Shown: piece after piece, positions 43,701 to 51,277 of the stretch
How the letters are laid out: each line of letters starts with the position of its first letter
Numbering within the stretch: the stretch's first letter is position 1
Source of the DNA: VRUE01 sp036271315
GTDB taxonomy: Bacteria > Actinomycetota > Thermoleophilia > Solirubrobacterales > 70-9
Assembly: GCA_036271315.1 (NCBI GenBank)
Contig: DATBAV010000038.1
Coordinates: 1-64,000, forward strand
Direction: 5' to 3'
DNA length: 64,000 bases
Notes under the pieces: generated by a model
Told to the model about the DNA's origin: nothing
The model's input: only the letters and a program-made list of their open reading frames with translations
The model's database searches: none
Translations under genes and position numbers: made by a program

Positions 43701-45930
43701 AATCCCATTCGTATTTGGCGATCGTGCCGTCTGGGTCGCTGGAGCCGGCACCGCTGAAGCTGATCGGTTCGCCTTTTTTCTGCACCGAGGGCGTCGCGGT
43801 GAAGCTCGCTGTTGGCGGCAGGTTGTTGATGATCGTCAGCGTTTGCACCGCGGTGCCGGTGGCGCCGCCGTTGTCGGTAACGCGCAGGCCGACCGTGTAT
43901 TCGCCCTCGGCTGTGTAGGTGTGGGTGACGGTCGCTTTGCTGCCGGTGTTGGTCTCGTAGGTGCCGTTGCCGTCGAGGTCCCATTCGTATTTGGCGATCG
44001 TGCCGTCGGGGTCGTGCGAAGCTGACGCGTCGAAGGTGATCGAGGTATTCGTTTTGGCCGGGTTCTGCGAGATCGTGAAGCCGCCGTTGGGCGCCCGATT
44101 TTTGCCGGCCGGGTCAAGATGCAGGCCTTCTTCGGCGGTGTTCGGCTGAACCCCCATATCCGAGAAAATGTTGTAGGTCGCCTGCTGGATCCGTTCGTCG
44201 GCTTCGCTGCTGAGGCCGTAGGCCCACTGCATTGTGCCGCTGGCAAAGACCTCAGCGCCGCTGGCCGCGGTGTAGGTGACGCCACCGACTTTCCCTGGCT
44301 GGCCTGGCGGCGGTTCGGTGTTGCGCAGGCGTCCCTCGTCCTGGATCCAGGAATTGGTTTTCGAGACCTGCACGTTGGTTGCGTAGATGCTCTTGACGCC
44401 TTTGGGCTCGTGCGAGAGGTACTGGGCCTGGGTCGGGATCGCGTCCCACTCCCAGCCGACCAGGTTGGAGCCGATGGTGGTTGTCGAGTTAGTCGAGATC
44501 CCCGTGTTGCGCCAGATCCGATTGCTGGCGAATTCTTCGTTGCTGTTGCCAGGTGGGACCGTGATCGGGTAGTCCTGCGAGTCGTTGTCGCCGACGTACA
44601 TCACGCCAAACAACTGGTTCTCCGGCATGTCTGGGCCGACGCGGCCGCCGGGAGGCGCTCCTGGGTCACCGGGTGGCGCCCCGTTGTCGCGGAAGGTGGT
44701 GGTCGAGTTCTGCGGGTTGTCGTCGGCTGTGCCGGCTTTGCCGTCCAGCCCAAGCGCATCATCGGCCGTTCCCTTTATCCCGTCCGGTCCCCAGTCGTTT
44801 TCGCTGACCGAGCCGTTGCCGGTCGAGCCACTGCCTTCGACCGTCTTGTAACAGACCAAGGTGTTGTTGTTGTCCTCGTAACGGACCTTCCAGTAGGCGG
44901 TGTTGGCCGAGAAGGAGGCGATGTTGACGCCGGCTTCGCGCGCTGCGAGGAACGCTTTGAATTGCCCTTCGGACCAGTACTCCGAGTGGCCGGAAATCAC
45001 GTCGACCTTGTGGTTGAGCAGTTCTTGGGGATGACTCTGGAGCTGGACGTCGTCCGTGTAGGCGACGTCGTAGCCCTGCTTCTCCAGCCACTCGAGAAGA
45101 TCGATGTCGGGCCCGGTGAACCAGTTGAGGTGAGCTCCGACCTGGGCAAGGGGGCGCTGGAAGGAGACCTTGACTGCGCGGCTAGTGCCCGAGACCGTGT
45201 TGCCGCCTTCGGTTCCGTAGTAGAGCGACTTGCCGCCGAAGGTGTTGTAGGCCTCGTAGGTCGCCGTCGGCAGCACGTAGAGGACTTCCGCCGAGGGCTG
45301 ACGACTGTCTTCGCGCACGGTGAAGACGATCTGGGTTTCGTCGCCGGTCGAGGCAACTAGCTTCGCGATGTAGACACCGGAGGAGGGGAACGCGCTGGCT
45401 GGAATGGTGTAGGTGGGGCTCCAGTTGTTGCAGCTGACCTCCCCGGTTACTTCGTTCATCGCTTCGCACTGGAAGGTGTTGTTGATCGCGACTTTGCTGG
45501 CGCTGTTGACCAGTCGCCCGCCGGTGCCTTCGTAGTAGCCCATGCGGTAGACCGAGATGTTGACGGTCTTGGTCGGCGAGACCGGGCCGTTGCGGCCGAT
45601 CTTCAGGGTGACGCTTTCGCCGCGGTTGACGCTGGTCTTGGTCGGGAAGCCGCCTAGTTCCTGGCTGTAGTCCCAGACTTCCCATTCCGGGGTGCCGCTT
45701 TCGCCGTGGCACTGGTTTTCGTTCACCACGGGTACCGGATTCGGGCAGACGACAGCGGCCTGGGCGCTTCCCGAACCGAGCAGCACCAGTGCGAAGAGGG
45801 CGCCGAGGAGGGCTACGGAAAGCGGGGCCAGACGGCCAAAAACGCGTAGTGGCCGTGAAGTAGGCACAGTTCCATTCTCCCAGCGAATGGCTGAGGAAAA
45901 GGGCGAAAAAAGGTCACTCTTGTGTTTCAC
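37717..45930 (-). CDS. Giant secreted protein: dimethylformamidase-like domain, 10 PKD, 5 LamG
   Basis: 2737 residues; GTG start with AAGGAG nine bases upstream, overlapping the flippase stop (GTGA). A long signal peptide ends near SAQA (residue 58). Residues about 60-607 resemble the large (beta) subunit of N,N-dimethylformamidase: GEPVTLKIG-like beta sandwich, YRMGYYEGTGGR, SGHSEYWSEGQF (Tyr318), FSANTAYWKVRYE (Tyr346) and NLVGWEWDAIP (Glu494); the known enzyme holds iron with two Tyr and one Glu, and these residues are candidates. Then PKD1-2 (about 613-792), LamG1-3, PKD3, LamG4, PKD4-10 and a C-terminal LamG5 (IDYWRLGELSGTNL). PKD repeats carry DPDGTIxKYEWDLDGNGTYET. Linkers between LamG1-3 are Gly/Glu/Lys-rich. 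It is probably a large cell-surface or matrix protein that binds glycan. Confidence 0.88.
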   Translation of the reverse strand: MKHKSDLFSPFSSAIRWENGTVPTSRPLRVFGRLAPLSVALLGALFALVLLGSGSAQAAVVCPNPVPVVNENQCHGESGTPEWEVWDYSQELGGFPTKTSVNRGESVTLKIGRNGPVSPTKTVNISVYRMGYYEGTGGRLVNSASKVAINNTFQCEAMNEVTGEVSCNNWSPTYTIPASAFPSSGVYIAKLVASTGDETQIVFTVREDSRQPSAEVLYVLPTATYEAYNTFGGKSLYYGTEGGNTVSGTSRAVKVSFQRPLAQVGAHLNWFTGPDIDLLEWLEKQGYDVAYTDDVQLQSHPQELLNHKVDVISGHSEYWSEGQFKAFLAAREAGVNIASFSANTAYWKVRYEDNNNTLVCYKTVEGSGSTGNGSVSENDWGPDGIKGTADDALGLDGKAGTADDNPQNSTTTFRDNGAPPGDPGAPPGGRVGPDMPENQLFGVMYVGDNDSQDYPITVPPGNSNEEFASNRIWRNTGISTNSTTTIGSNLVGWEWDAIPTQAQYLSHEPKGVKSIYATNVQVSKTNSWIQDEGRLRNTEPPPGQPGKVGGVTYTAASGAEVFASGTMQWAYGLSSEADERIQQATYNIFSDMGVQPNTAEEGLHLDPAGKNRAPNGGFTISQNPAKTNTSITFDASASHDPDGTIAKYEWDLDGNGTYETNTGSKATVTHTYTAEGEYTVGLRVTDNGGATGTAVQTLTIINNLPPTASFTATPSVQKKGEPISFSGAGSSDPDGTIAKYEWDFDGNGTYETNGGSNPVISHSYTTPGTYTVGLRVTDNGGKTATTTRPISINSGEVSKYSDSVLATAGLAHYWRMGETSGTSFADSAGSSPATTFGEPTLGVPGGVSNDPDRAAEFDGVDDAAKAAIDLSGTHAATVEFWLKWDNYANDDRLAMEFTNNFNESPGGFIVDPNAPQFGGTFGVGIGSGSARNTVYFERPTAGEWHHYAFVLDTSAPAAQEIIPYVDGKAVTYEKGDSGSGGGNFANSTLNFMSRSANSLFGAGVLDEVAIYRRTLGPTTIADHYNAIVPSGGGEGGPEGGAGEGGKEETGGGGKEETTGTGGEGPATYSQSVLGTSTLLHYWRMGEANGPTLADSKGTSTATATGGPTFGVPGSLKGDPNTAVRFDGVNDAATAPLNLAGKSAVTVEFWLKWNSYANDDRLAMEFTNNFNEAAGGFIVDPNAPQMGGSFGVGIGQGASRNNVFFARPTAGQWHHYAFVLDTSAPAAQQITPYVDGKAIAYTKLDSGTGAGSFANSTLNLMSRAGSSLFGTGELDEVSIYGSALSGTTVEDNFKGIVPEGGKEEKEEAKEETGTPATYSDSVLGTPGLADYWRLGEESGSVFADSVGPSPAAIAGEPTLGVPGAIDKDADKAARFDGINDSASAAVDLSGKSAITVEFWLKWNSYANDDRLAMEFTNNFNETPGGFLIDPNSSYGSFAVGIGQGASRNTTLFARPTAGQWHHYAFVLNTSAPAAEEVVPYVDGEAVSYSKPESGSGAPNFANSTLNFMSRAGTGLFGAGDLDEVAIYGRALDAATIANHFHGVVTNKRPVASFSAPSTAKAGESVNFDASASSDAEGPIAKYEWDLDGDGTYETNTGTTPTVSHTYSSNGPVQVGLRVTDGSGSTATTSHTLTIEGETSGGPTSYSEAVTGTTGLRDYWRMGESSGSVLADSAGLNPATTSGEPTLGVPGSVFGDPDTAVRFDGVNDSASAPVDLSNASTISVEFWLKWNGYANNDALAMELTNNFNEADGGFLVDPNSSYGSFAVGIGRGASRNVTLFPRPSAGLWHHYVLVLNTTAPAAEEVVPYVDGEAVSFSKAESGTGGGNFANATLNFMSRAGTGLFGAGDLDEVAIYDRALSPATITSHYKLAAHNVPPEASFTATPNPAPTNTSVTFDASGSTDVDGTVAKYEWDLDGNGTYETNTGTTPTVTRSYSVPGDRSIGLRVTDAKGATGTTTRTLTIQNQLPSASFTATPNPVLSGVSTTFNASASKDPDGTITKYEWDLDGNGSYETETGTTPSVSTSYATPGERTVGLRVTDNSGGTATTTQTVTVENRLPTASFTVNPNPVLSGVSTSLDASASSDPDGTIAKYEWDLDGNGTYETNTGTTPTLSNTFATSGEKTVGLRVTDNSGGTATTTRTVTVQNRAPSASLTATPNPVATGSNITFDASGSKDPDGTIVEYEWDLDGNGTYETPGFGKSTIFASYAQPGTRTVGVLVKDNNGATAKASVTLTIQNRPPNASFTATPNPVSPGVTTSFDASASKDPDGTITKYEWDLDGNGSFETNTGTKATTSRSYSSEGPVTVSLRVTDNSGATTTTKEVVTVQNQPPMASFTATPNPAPTNTTVSFNAGASSDPGGSISKYEWDLDGNGSFETNTGTKTTTSHSYSTPGEIVVSLRATDNKGLTSTTTRTITIQNQLPVASFTATPNPTTAGSTVTFNGSASKDPDGTIAQYEWDLNGDGTYETNTGTTATTSFKYATATEPVVGLRVTDNRGATATTTKTLVVRGPYNNAVNSTSGLIDYWRLGELSGTNLNDIIGGHDATALNGVTLGTAGNLTLDPDTAATFDGTNDAATAPLNLSGTSKLTLEFWLKWTAYANDDKLAFEFTPNFNNTSGGFLVNPDSSTSGGQFEVAMGRSTTRNSIFFPRPSAGVWHHYAFVFNAALLSPSITPYVDGKAVSFSKGTSGLGGNSFANSTLYFMSRNASSLFGKGSLDEVALYNQNLTATQIAQHFAAR

Positions 45931-47480
45931 GAGCCAGCTCCTTCGATAGCGCGCCGTGCGGTGCGCCTCGGCATCAGTGCGTTGACTAGGACTGCCCTCC
46001 CAGGGAGGACGCGCTGCGTGAGTTGCGCGACGTCATTCCAGACGGCCGGGAAAAGGCTGTACAGCGCTGCCAGGTAGGCCCAGGCGCCGACGATGCCGAC
46101 GGTGGCGAGCAGCAGCAGGACGGGCGCTTCTTGGTGGCGCAGCAGTTCGGCCACCGGATTGGCGACCGCGAGCATCAGCACGCTGCTGGCAACGGCGGGG
46201 AAGAGATCGGTGACGAGGCGCTTGACGGGAATGCCGAGCACCCGCTTGAAGAGCACCCCGTAAACGGAAAGGAGCAGGGCGACGTGCACCCCGACCACTG
46301 CGTAGGCGAGCGCCGTGATCCCGTGCGGCGCGGCGATCCACGAGACGACGACGTAGAGCGCCAGCAGGCAGATGTTGAAGAGGAGGAGCGCCCGCGGCTT
46401 GCCGGCGGCGAGCATGATCTGCGGGTAGCCGGTGAGGATCGCCGCGATCATCCCGGCGACGCAGAGGATCTGGACCGGCCCGACCGCCGGGGCCCAGCGC
46501 TCGCCGAAGAGCCACGGCACCAGGTCTGGCGCGGTGACGATCAGCAGCGTCAGCAGGGGCAGCAGGACGGCGGCGTGGATCCGCGTCGCCCGCTCGTGGA
46601 AGCGGCGCAGTTCGTTGAGGTCGGTGGTCCGCGAGTAGACCGGGAAGGCGAGGCGGATCATGATCCCGCTGATCTTTTCCTGGTAGATCACGCCGAGCTG
46701 GAAGGCGCGCCAGAAGAGCCCGACCTGGCTCGGGCTGAGGCGGACGGCGGCGACCGCGAGCGTCGCGTTGGTGATCGCCACCGAGGTCAGGCCGGCGGCG
46801 GAGGCCGGCAGCCCAAAGCCCATGATTTCCTTCAGTGCCCCGTGATGCCAGCGGGGCAGGGGAGGGGGGGCGGCGACGACCAGCAGCACCGAGGTGACCA
46901 GCGAGCCGAGCAGCGCTCCGAGGACGATCGCCTCGGCATCGAGGCCGGAGACGGCCAGCGCCACCGAGGCCACCGCGGCCACTGCCAGCGCCACCATTTC
47001 GATCAGGCTGACGCGGCGGAAGTCGAGCCGGCGCCAGAGCATGCTGCGCGGCACCGCGCCGATGCCGGCGAGCAGGAAGACGGGCGAGATCATCAGCAGC
47101 AACTTGGCCGTGTCGGCGCCGAAGAGGGGCTTGCCGACCGGCTCGGCGAGGGCGAGCGTGAGGCCGGTGAGGACGACGCCGGTGAGCAGGCTGGCCAGCA
47201 TCGCCGCCTCGACGTGGGTGCGCCCGATCGTCTTGCGCTGCACCAGGGCGCTGCCGAAGCCCTCGAAGGTGAGGATGATCGCCAGCGGCACGAAGATCAG
47301 CGGCACTACCGCCTCGCCGAAGCCGGCCGGGGCGATCAGGCGCGCCAGTACCACGGCCGAGGCGAGCGTGATCACTTCGATGCCGACCCGGGCAGCGGTG
47401 GTCCAGCGCACGCCGGCGACGGCGGCCTGCTTGAGCTCCTCGGTCGAGAGGTCCTCTTGCTCGAAGTCGCGTTCGTCCAT
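45927..47480 (-). CDS. Wzx-type flippase (MOP superfamily), copy 2
   Basis: 517 residues from the ATG at 47480 (MDERDFEQEDLSTEELKQAA); an earlier in-frame start would run into the divergent gene. The N-terminus AAVAGVRWTTAARVGIEVITL and the following helices match the Wzx/polysaccharide-export branch (PF13440/PF01943 type), with about fourteen TM segments. LSPSQVGLFWRAFQLGVIYQ is a typical family loop. The stop overlaps the GTG of the giant protein gene, so the two are made together. It is more Wzx-like than the flippase at 27391, which looks nearer to MurJ. Confidence 0.87.
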   Translation of the reverse strand: MDERDFEQEDLSTEELKQAAVAGVRWTTAARVGIEVITLASAVVLARLIAPAGFGEAVVPLIFVPLAIILTFEGFGSALVQRKTIGRTHVEAAMLASLLTGVVLTGLTLALAEPVGKPLFGADTAKLLLMISPVFLLAGIGAVPRSMLWRRLDFRRVSLIEMVALAVAAVASVALAVSGLDAEAIVLGALLGSLVTSVLLVVAAPPPLPRWHHGALKEIMGFGLPASAAGLTSVAITNATLAVAAVRLSPSQVGLFWRAFQLGVIYQEKISGIMIRLAFPVYSRTTDLNELRRFHERATRIHAAVLLPLLTLLIVTAPDLVPWLFGERWAPAVGPVQILCVAGMIAAILTGYPQIMLAAGKPRALLLFNICLLALYVVVSWIAAPHGITALAYAVVGVHVALLLSVYGVLFKRVLGIPVKRLVTDLFPAVASSVLMLAVANPVAELLRHQEAPVLLLLATVGIVGAWAYLAALYSLFPAVWNDVAQLTQRVLPGRAVLVNALMPRRTARRAIEGAGS

Positions 47481-47487
47481 CCAGGGG

Positions 47488-47547
47488 ACAAACGGCCGCC
47501 GGGCGCGGGACTTGCGGCGCAAGCCTCGCCGGCCCGAGGCCGTTTGT
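47488..47547. promoter_or_regulatory. Inverted repeat in a divergent promoter region
   Basis: ACAAACGGCC (47488-47497) and GGCCGTTTGT (47538-47547) are perfect 10-base inverted copies, 40 bases apart, in the 106 bases between the flippase and the glycosyltransferase start codons. The location suits an operator for a dimeric regulator or a hairpin in one transcript. I saw no other copy near the other operon starts. Confidence 0.4.
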
Positions 47548-47586
47548 AGAGGGATGACGGTGCAGAGCCCCGAATTGCCAGTAGGA

Positions 47587-48750
47587 ATGCAGGAAAATCG
47601 GACCAACGGCCGGGCTCGTCACGTCATTTTCAGCTTCGACGATCTGACCTGGGCCGCCGCCCAGGAGCGCGGGATGTGCTTCCCCCAGGATCAGCTGGCG
47701 CTTGCCTTGATTGACGATCCGGCGGTCGAGAAGCTGCTGCTCTGCGACCGGCCGCGCAGCGCACCGATCAAGCTCGCGAAGGACCTGATCGAACGCCCTC
47801 TAAGGTTCGAGTCGAGCCTTAGAGTTGACCTTTGGCAGCCCTTGCGCTGGCGTCGCCTCGAACCGGTTTCGGTGAAGGCACTCGAACGAACTTACGCGGC
47901 TTACGACAGGCACCTGCGACGGGTTGCCGAACGGCGTGGCTTGGAGCGCCCGGCGGTCATAACCGGTCAGCCCTTCATCGCCGCCTTCGCCAAGCTCGAG
48001 TGGGCCGGGCCGGTGACCCTCTTCTCCACCGACGACCTGGCGGCGCATCCCGACTACCAGCGTTGGCGCCCCAGCCTGCTCACCGCCTATGAGCGGATCG
48101 CCGCCAGCGAGCGCCGCGTCTGCGCGGTCACCGACGCGATCATTGACCGCATCAAACCGCGGGGCCCCGCTGCCGTCGTCCCCAACGGCGTTGACGCCGG
48201 GCTCTGGGCGGCGCCGGCCAAGCCCCCCGCATGGTTCACCGAGCTTCCCGGTCCGCGCCTGCTCTACATCGGTGCTTTGGGCAGTCGCATCGACACCGAG
48301 GCGATGCGTGCTGTGGCGCGGGCGTTTCCCGAGGGGACGATCGCCCTGGTCGGCCCGCTGACCGAAAGGGAGCACCTGGCCGAGCTGCTCGACGAGCCGA
48401 ACGTGATCGTCCACGGGGCGGTGCCGCGCGAGCAGGTCGCCGCTCTCTGCCACGGCGCCGATGCCTGCCTGCTGCCCCACCGCCAAACCGAGCTGACCGA
48501 GGCGATGAGCCCGCTGAAGCTCTACGAGTACCTGGCCTCCGGCTCGCCGACCATCGCCACCGACCTGGCGCCTGTCCGCCGCGCCGGCGGCTCGATCGTC
48601 CGCGTTCTGCCCGGCGGCGACTTCGCCGCCGGCGTCCGCGATGCGCTCGCCGCCGGGCCGATCAGCGAGGACGCGCGCCAGCAGTTCGTCGCCCGCAACT
48701 CCTGGGCAAGCCGCAGCGCCGAAGTGCTCGACCTCGCCCTCGCCCTGTAG
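47587..48750 (+). CDS. GT4-type glycosyltransferase
   Basis: 387 residues from the ATG at 47587; an ATG at 47554 is also possible. GT-B fold features: RHVIFSFDDLTWAAAQERG at the N-terminus, TLFSTDDLAAHPDYQRW, VVPNGVDAGLWAAP, LLYIGALGSRIDTEAM, and the C-terminal EAMSPLKLYEYLASGSPTIA that holds the nucleotide-binding Glu. It stands alone on the plus strand, divergent from flippase 2 and convergent with the methyltransferase. It resembles family 4 transferases without a clear substrate. Confidence 0.85.
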   Translation: MQENRTNGRARHVIFSFDDLTWAAAQERGMCFPQDQLALALIDDPAVEKLLLCDRPRSAPIKLAKDLIERPLRFESSLRVDLWQPLRWRRLEPVSVKALERTYAAYDRHLRRVAERRGLERPAVITGQPFIAAFAKLEWAGPVTLFSTDDLAAHPDYQRWRPSLLTAYERIAASERRVCAVTDAIIDRIKPRGPAAVVPNGVDAGLWAAPAKPPAWFTELPGPRLLYIGALGSRIDTEAMRAVARAFPEGTIALVGPLTEREHLAELLDEPNVIVHGAVPREQVAALCHGADACLLPHRQTELTEAMSPLKLYEYLASGSPTIATDLAPVRRAGGSIVRVLPGGDFAAGVRDALAAGPISEDARQQFVARNSWASRSAEVLDLALAL

Positions 48751-48947
48751 CGGTCGTTCACGGTCCCTGGCGAAGAAGGCCGTAGTCGGCGGCATGGAGC
48801 GCTACACGGCGATCTCGAGCTCACAAGCCTGTGAGGCCTGGGGCGGCTAGTCGCTTCGATGGCGCACTTCGGAGCTCGAGGAAGATTGGGGGTCCCACCC
48901 AAACCGCTTCGGACTTGGGAAAACTCAGTCCGACTTGCCGACCCGCC
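48751..48947. other. 197-base convergent intergenic region with small hairpins
   Basis: No supported gene. It holds short inverted repeats, such as CGGACT/AGTCCG (48910-48915 and 48927-48932) and TTGGG/CCCAA near 48887, that may help terminate the two convergent transcripts. No T-tract is obvious. Confidence 0.35.
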
Positions 48948-49877
48948 TCAGCGTTCGGCAATGAGGTGCAGACAGTCGCCCTCGCCGATCCGGTCGCTGA
49001 GCAGTACCAGTGGCGTCAGCGCCCAGGCGAGCAGGCGGAAGGCCCGCCCGCCGAAGCGGATCGAGCCGAAGGCGGCGTACTGGACGCTGCCGAGCGGGCT
49101 CGGCCGCATCGTGATCGAGCTGCTCGAGACCGGGCGCAGGCCGGCGCGGCGAACGAGGCCGGCGAGCGAGGCGCGATCGAAATGCTGGAGATGGCGGGGG
49201 AGGTCGAGCTGGAACCAGGCCGAGCCGAAGAGGCGCCGGTGCCAGCTGCCGAAGTTGGGAACTGCGATCGCCAGCACTCCCCCCGGGCGCAACAGGCGGG
49301 TTGCCTGGGCGATTGCCTCGGCCGGGTCGGGGATGTGCTCGAGCGAGTGGTTGAAGACGATCGCGTCGAAGCTTGCTTCGGGCCAAGGGCCGTCGGCGAG
49401 CGTGCCAGTGACCACCGCGACGCCGGCCGCGCGGGCGTGCTCGGCCGCCTGTTCGGAGGGCTCGATGCCGTGGGCCTGCCAGCCGTGCTGCCCGAAGACC
49501 GCGGCGAGGTCGCCGGTGCCGCAGCCGACGTCAAGCAGTTTGCCCGGACCACGCCGCCAGACCTCGCGATAGGGGCCGTAGCGGACCAGCAGTTCGCGCT
49601 GCAGGGCGCCGATCCGTTCGCCCAGCGAGGCCTTGGGCAGGGCGTTGGGTTCGTAGGCGTTGTAGGTCTCCGGGTAGTAGGTGGCGAAGTCCTCGGGCCG
49701 CAGACGCGGTTGGGTGAACGCAAGCCCGCAGGAGGCGCAGCCGACGACCGAGAACTCTCCCGGGGCCTCGGTGAGGCGGTCGTGGCCGCGTAGCAACGTG
49801 GCCGGCAGGTCCTCGTCGGCGCCGCAGCCAGGGCAGCGGACGGCGGTCGTGGGGGGGTTGGCTGCGATCGAGCTCAT
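48948..49877 (-). CDS. Class I SAM-dependent methyltransferase with N-terminal zinc ribbon
   Basis: 309 residues from the ATG at 49877, overlapping the ligase stop (ATGA). Two CxxC pairs (CPGCGADED and CASCGLAF) form a zinc knuckle like that of the C-methyltransferases of deoxysugar synthesis and related family members. The SAM-binding core is KLLDVGCGTGDLAAVFGQHG, with HGIEPSEQAAEHAR, FDAIVFNHSLEHIPDP and RLLRPGGVLAIAVPN. It is the last gene of the seven-gene operon. It may methylate a sugar of the repeat unit; the acceptor is not known. Confidence 0.87.
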   Translation of the reverse strand: MSSIAANPPTTAVRCPGCGADEDLPATLLRGHDRLTEAPGEFSVVGCASCGLAFTQPRLRPEDFATYYPETYNAYEPNALPKASLGERIGALQRELLVRYGPYREVWRRGPGKLLDVGCGTGDLAAVFGQHGWQAHGIEPSEQAAEHARAAGVAVVTGTLADGPWPEASFDAIVFNHSLEHIPDPAEAIAQATRLLRPGGVLAIAVPNFGSWHRRLFGSAWFQLDLPRHLQHFDRASLAGLVRRAGLRPVSSSSITMRPSPLGSVQYAAFGSIRFGGRAFRLLAWALTPLVLLSDRIGEGDCLHLIAER

Positions 49878-51277
49878 CGGTGGGCCTCCTGGGTCGCTTG
49901 GGCCTTCCAGTCGCGACCGGCGACGAAGGCGATCGCGGCGATGAAACAGAAGAGGTACGGAAGCTGGGGAAAGGAGAGGAGGTCGAGCAGGGCATTGGCG
50001 ACCAGGGCGACGACGATCGCCGCGGCCGCGGCGATGGCGGGCGGTGCGCGGTCGGGGTCGCCCGAGCGGGCCACGGGGTGGGCGCTGAAGAAGGCGGTGA
50101 CGAAGATCGCCAGGTAGGCGATCACGCCGATCAGGCCGACGCCGATGCCCAGCGTCAAGTAGGAGTTGTCGAGGATCCGGTGCTGCTTCTGGTTGTAGCT
50201 GCCGTAGCCGCGCCCGATCAGCAGGTGATCGGCAAGGTCGGGCTTGATCGCGTTGTAGTCGCTGAGCCGGTCCCTGGTCGTGTTGACTTTCGTCACCGAC
50301 CCCGGCGCGAACTGGTCTATCACCGCACCAAATGCCCCTGGCGCGAAGACGTGGACGACGCCGATCAGGACGATCAGCCACGGCGCCAGCCTCACCATCG
50401 CCCGCGGCCGATAGGCGCAGAGGACCAGGATGCAGACCAGCGGGCCGATCATGCTCGTCTTCTTCTGCGTCGCCACGGCACCGCCGATCAGCAGCAGCAC
50501 GACGATCCCGTAGACGATCCGATCACGCCGCTCCTTGGCTTTCAGCAGCCAGGCGAAGGCGAAGGGCAGCGCCAGCGAGAACATCACGGCGACGGCCAGC
50601 GGCTGGACCGAGGGGCCGTAGAGCAGTTTGCGCCCGATCGCGTCATAGGTGCCGATCCCTTCCGGGCGCACGTAGCCCGGGAAGAGCGGACCGATGTAGT
50701 CGTGGAAGACGTTGATGCCGAACCTGTACTCGACGATCACCGCTACCGCCGTAAAGGAAGCGAGGGCGAGCATCGCCGTGATCAGCTTCGGGATCTCCCT
50801 CGGTCGAATGATCGAGGCGGCGAGGGCGAAGAAGACCCCGTAGGAGACGAGCAGCGCTAGCTGTTTGATCGCCAGGTCGAGGCCGCCGACCCGGACCAGC
50901 GCTTCCTCGTGAAGGAGGACCGAGAGCAGCGCAATCAGGGTGAAGATCGCGAAGGACCAGTGGACGGGGCTGCGCAGGACCGAGCGATCGCGGCGCACGA
51001 CACCGTCGCTGATCAGCCAGATCGCGGCGATCACGACCAGGAAGACGCGGTCGAGGCTGGCGTCGACAGGCGTCCCGACCGGCAGGATGATGCTGTCGAA
51101 GGGGATCACCCAGATCATCGCGACGAAGCCGAAGAGGGCCCAGGGTAGGAGCCGAGTCGTGTCCGGCCAGTCGCTGAGCTTGCTCGCGGGTACGGAGGCT
51201 CGCGGGCGGCTGCGCGCCGTCGGTGTTGTGCTGGAGGGCTGCCCAACGAACGGGCCGACCCCGGTCGTGGCCTCCAT
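49874..51277 (-). CDS. O-antigen ligase/polymerase-family membrane protein
   Basis: 467 residues with about twelve TM helices. The large loop before the last helices has TTRDRLSDYNAIKPDLADHL and LIGRGYGSYNQKQHRILDNSY, the region of the Wzy_C/WaaL domain carrying the conserved Arg and the H/N-S-Y motif. The family joins or polymerises lipid-linked glycan outside the membrane. The start shares a base with the stop of the Wzz-like gene and its stop overlaps the methyltransferase start. Since an adjacent chain-length gene exists, a polymerase (Wzy-like) role is at least as likely as a ligase role. Confidence 0.85.
   Translation of the reverse strand: MEATTGVGPFVGQPSSTTPTARSRPRASVPASKLSDWPDTTRLLPWALFGFVAMIWVIPFDSIILPVGTPVDASLDRVFLVVIAAIWLISDGVVRRDRSVLRSPVHWSFAIFTLIALLSVLLHEEALVRVGGLDLAIKQLALLVSYGVFFALAASIIRPREIPKLITAMLALASFTAVAVIVEYRFGINVFHDYIGPLFPGYVRPEGIGTYDAIGRKLLYGPSVQPLAVAVMFSLALPFAFAWLLKAKERRDRIVYGIVVLLLIGGAVATQKKTSMIGPLVCILVLCAYRPRAMVRLAPWLIVLIGVVHVFAPGAFGAVIDQFAPGSVTKVNTTRDRLSDYNAIKPDLADHLLIGRGYGSYNQKQHRILDNSYLTLGIGVGLIGVIAYLAIFVTAFFSAHPVARSGDPDRAPPAIAAAAAIVVALVANALLDLLSFPQLPYLFCFIAAIAFVAGRDWKAQATQEAHR

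Noticed and set aside
41044..44025. 993-codon plus-strand open frame opposite the giant gene
   Set aside because: Its translation is Gly/Val/Asp/Arg-rich without domains and mirrors the PKD/LamG repeats of the minus-strand gene, as expected for an antisense shadow in high-G+C DNA.
37717..45930. Regularly spaced DNA repeats that could suggest a CRISPR array or satellite
   Set aside because: They are in-frame copies of PKD and LamG coding modules with variable silent sites, not short identical repeats with spacers.
46023..47549. 508-codon plus-strand open frame opposite flippase 2
   Set aside because: Extreme Asp/Arg/Glu/Gly/Gln composition with no motif; the minus strand has a regular membrane protein pattern.
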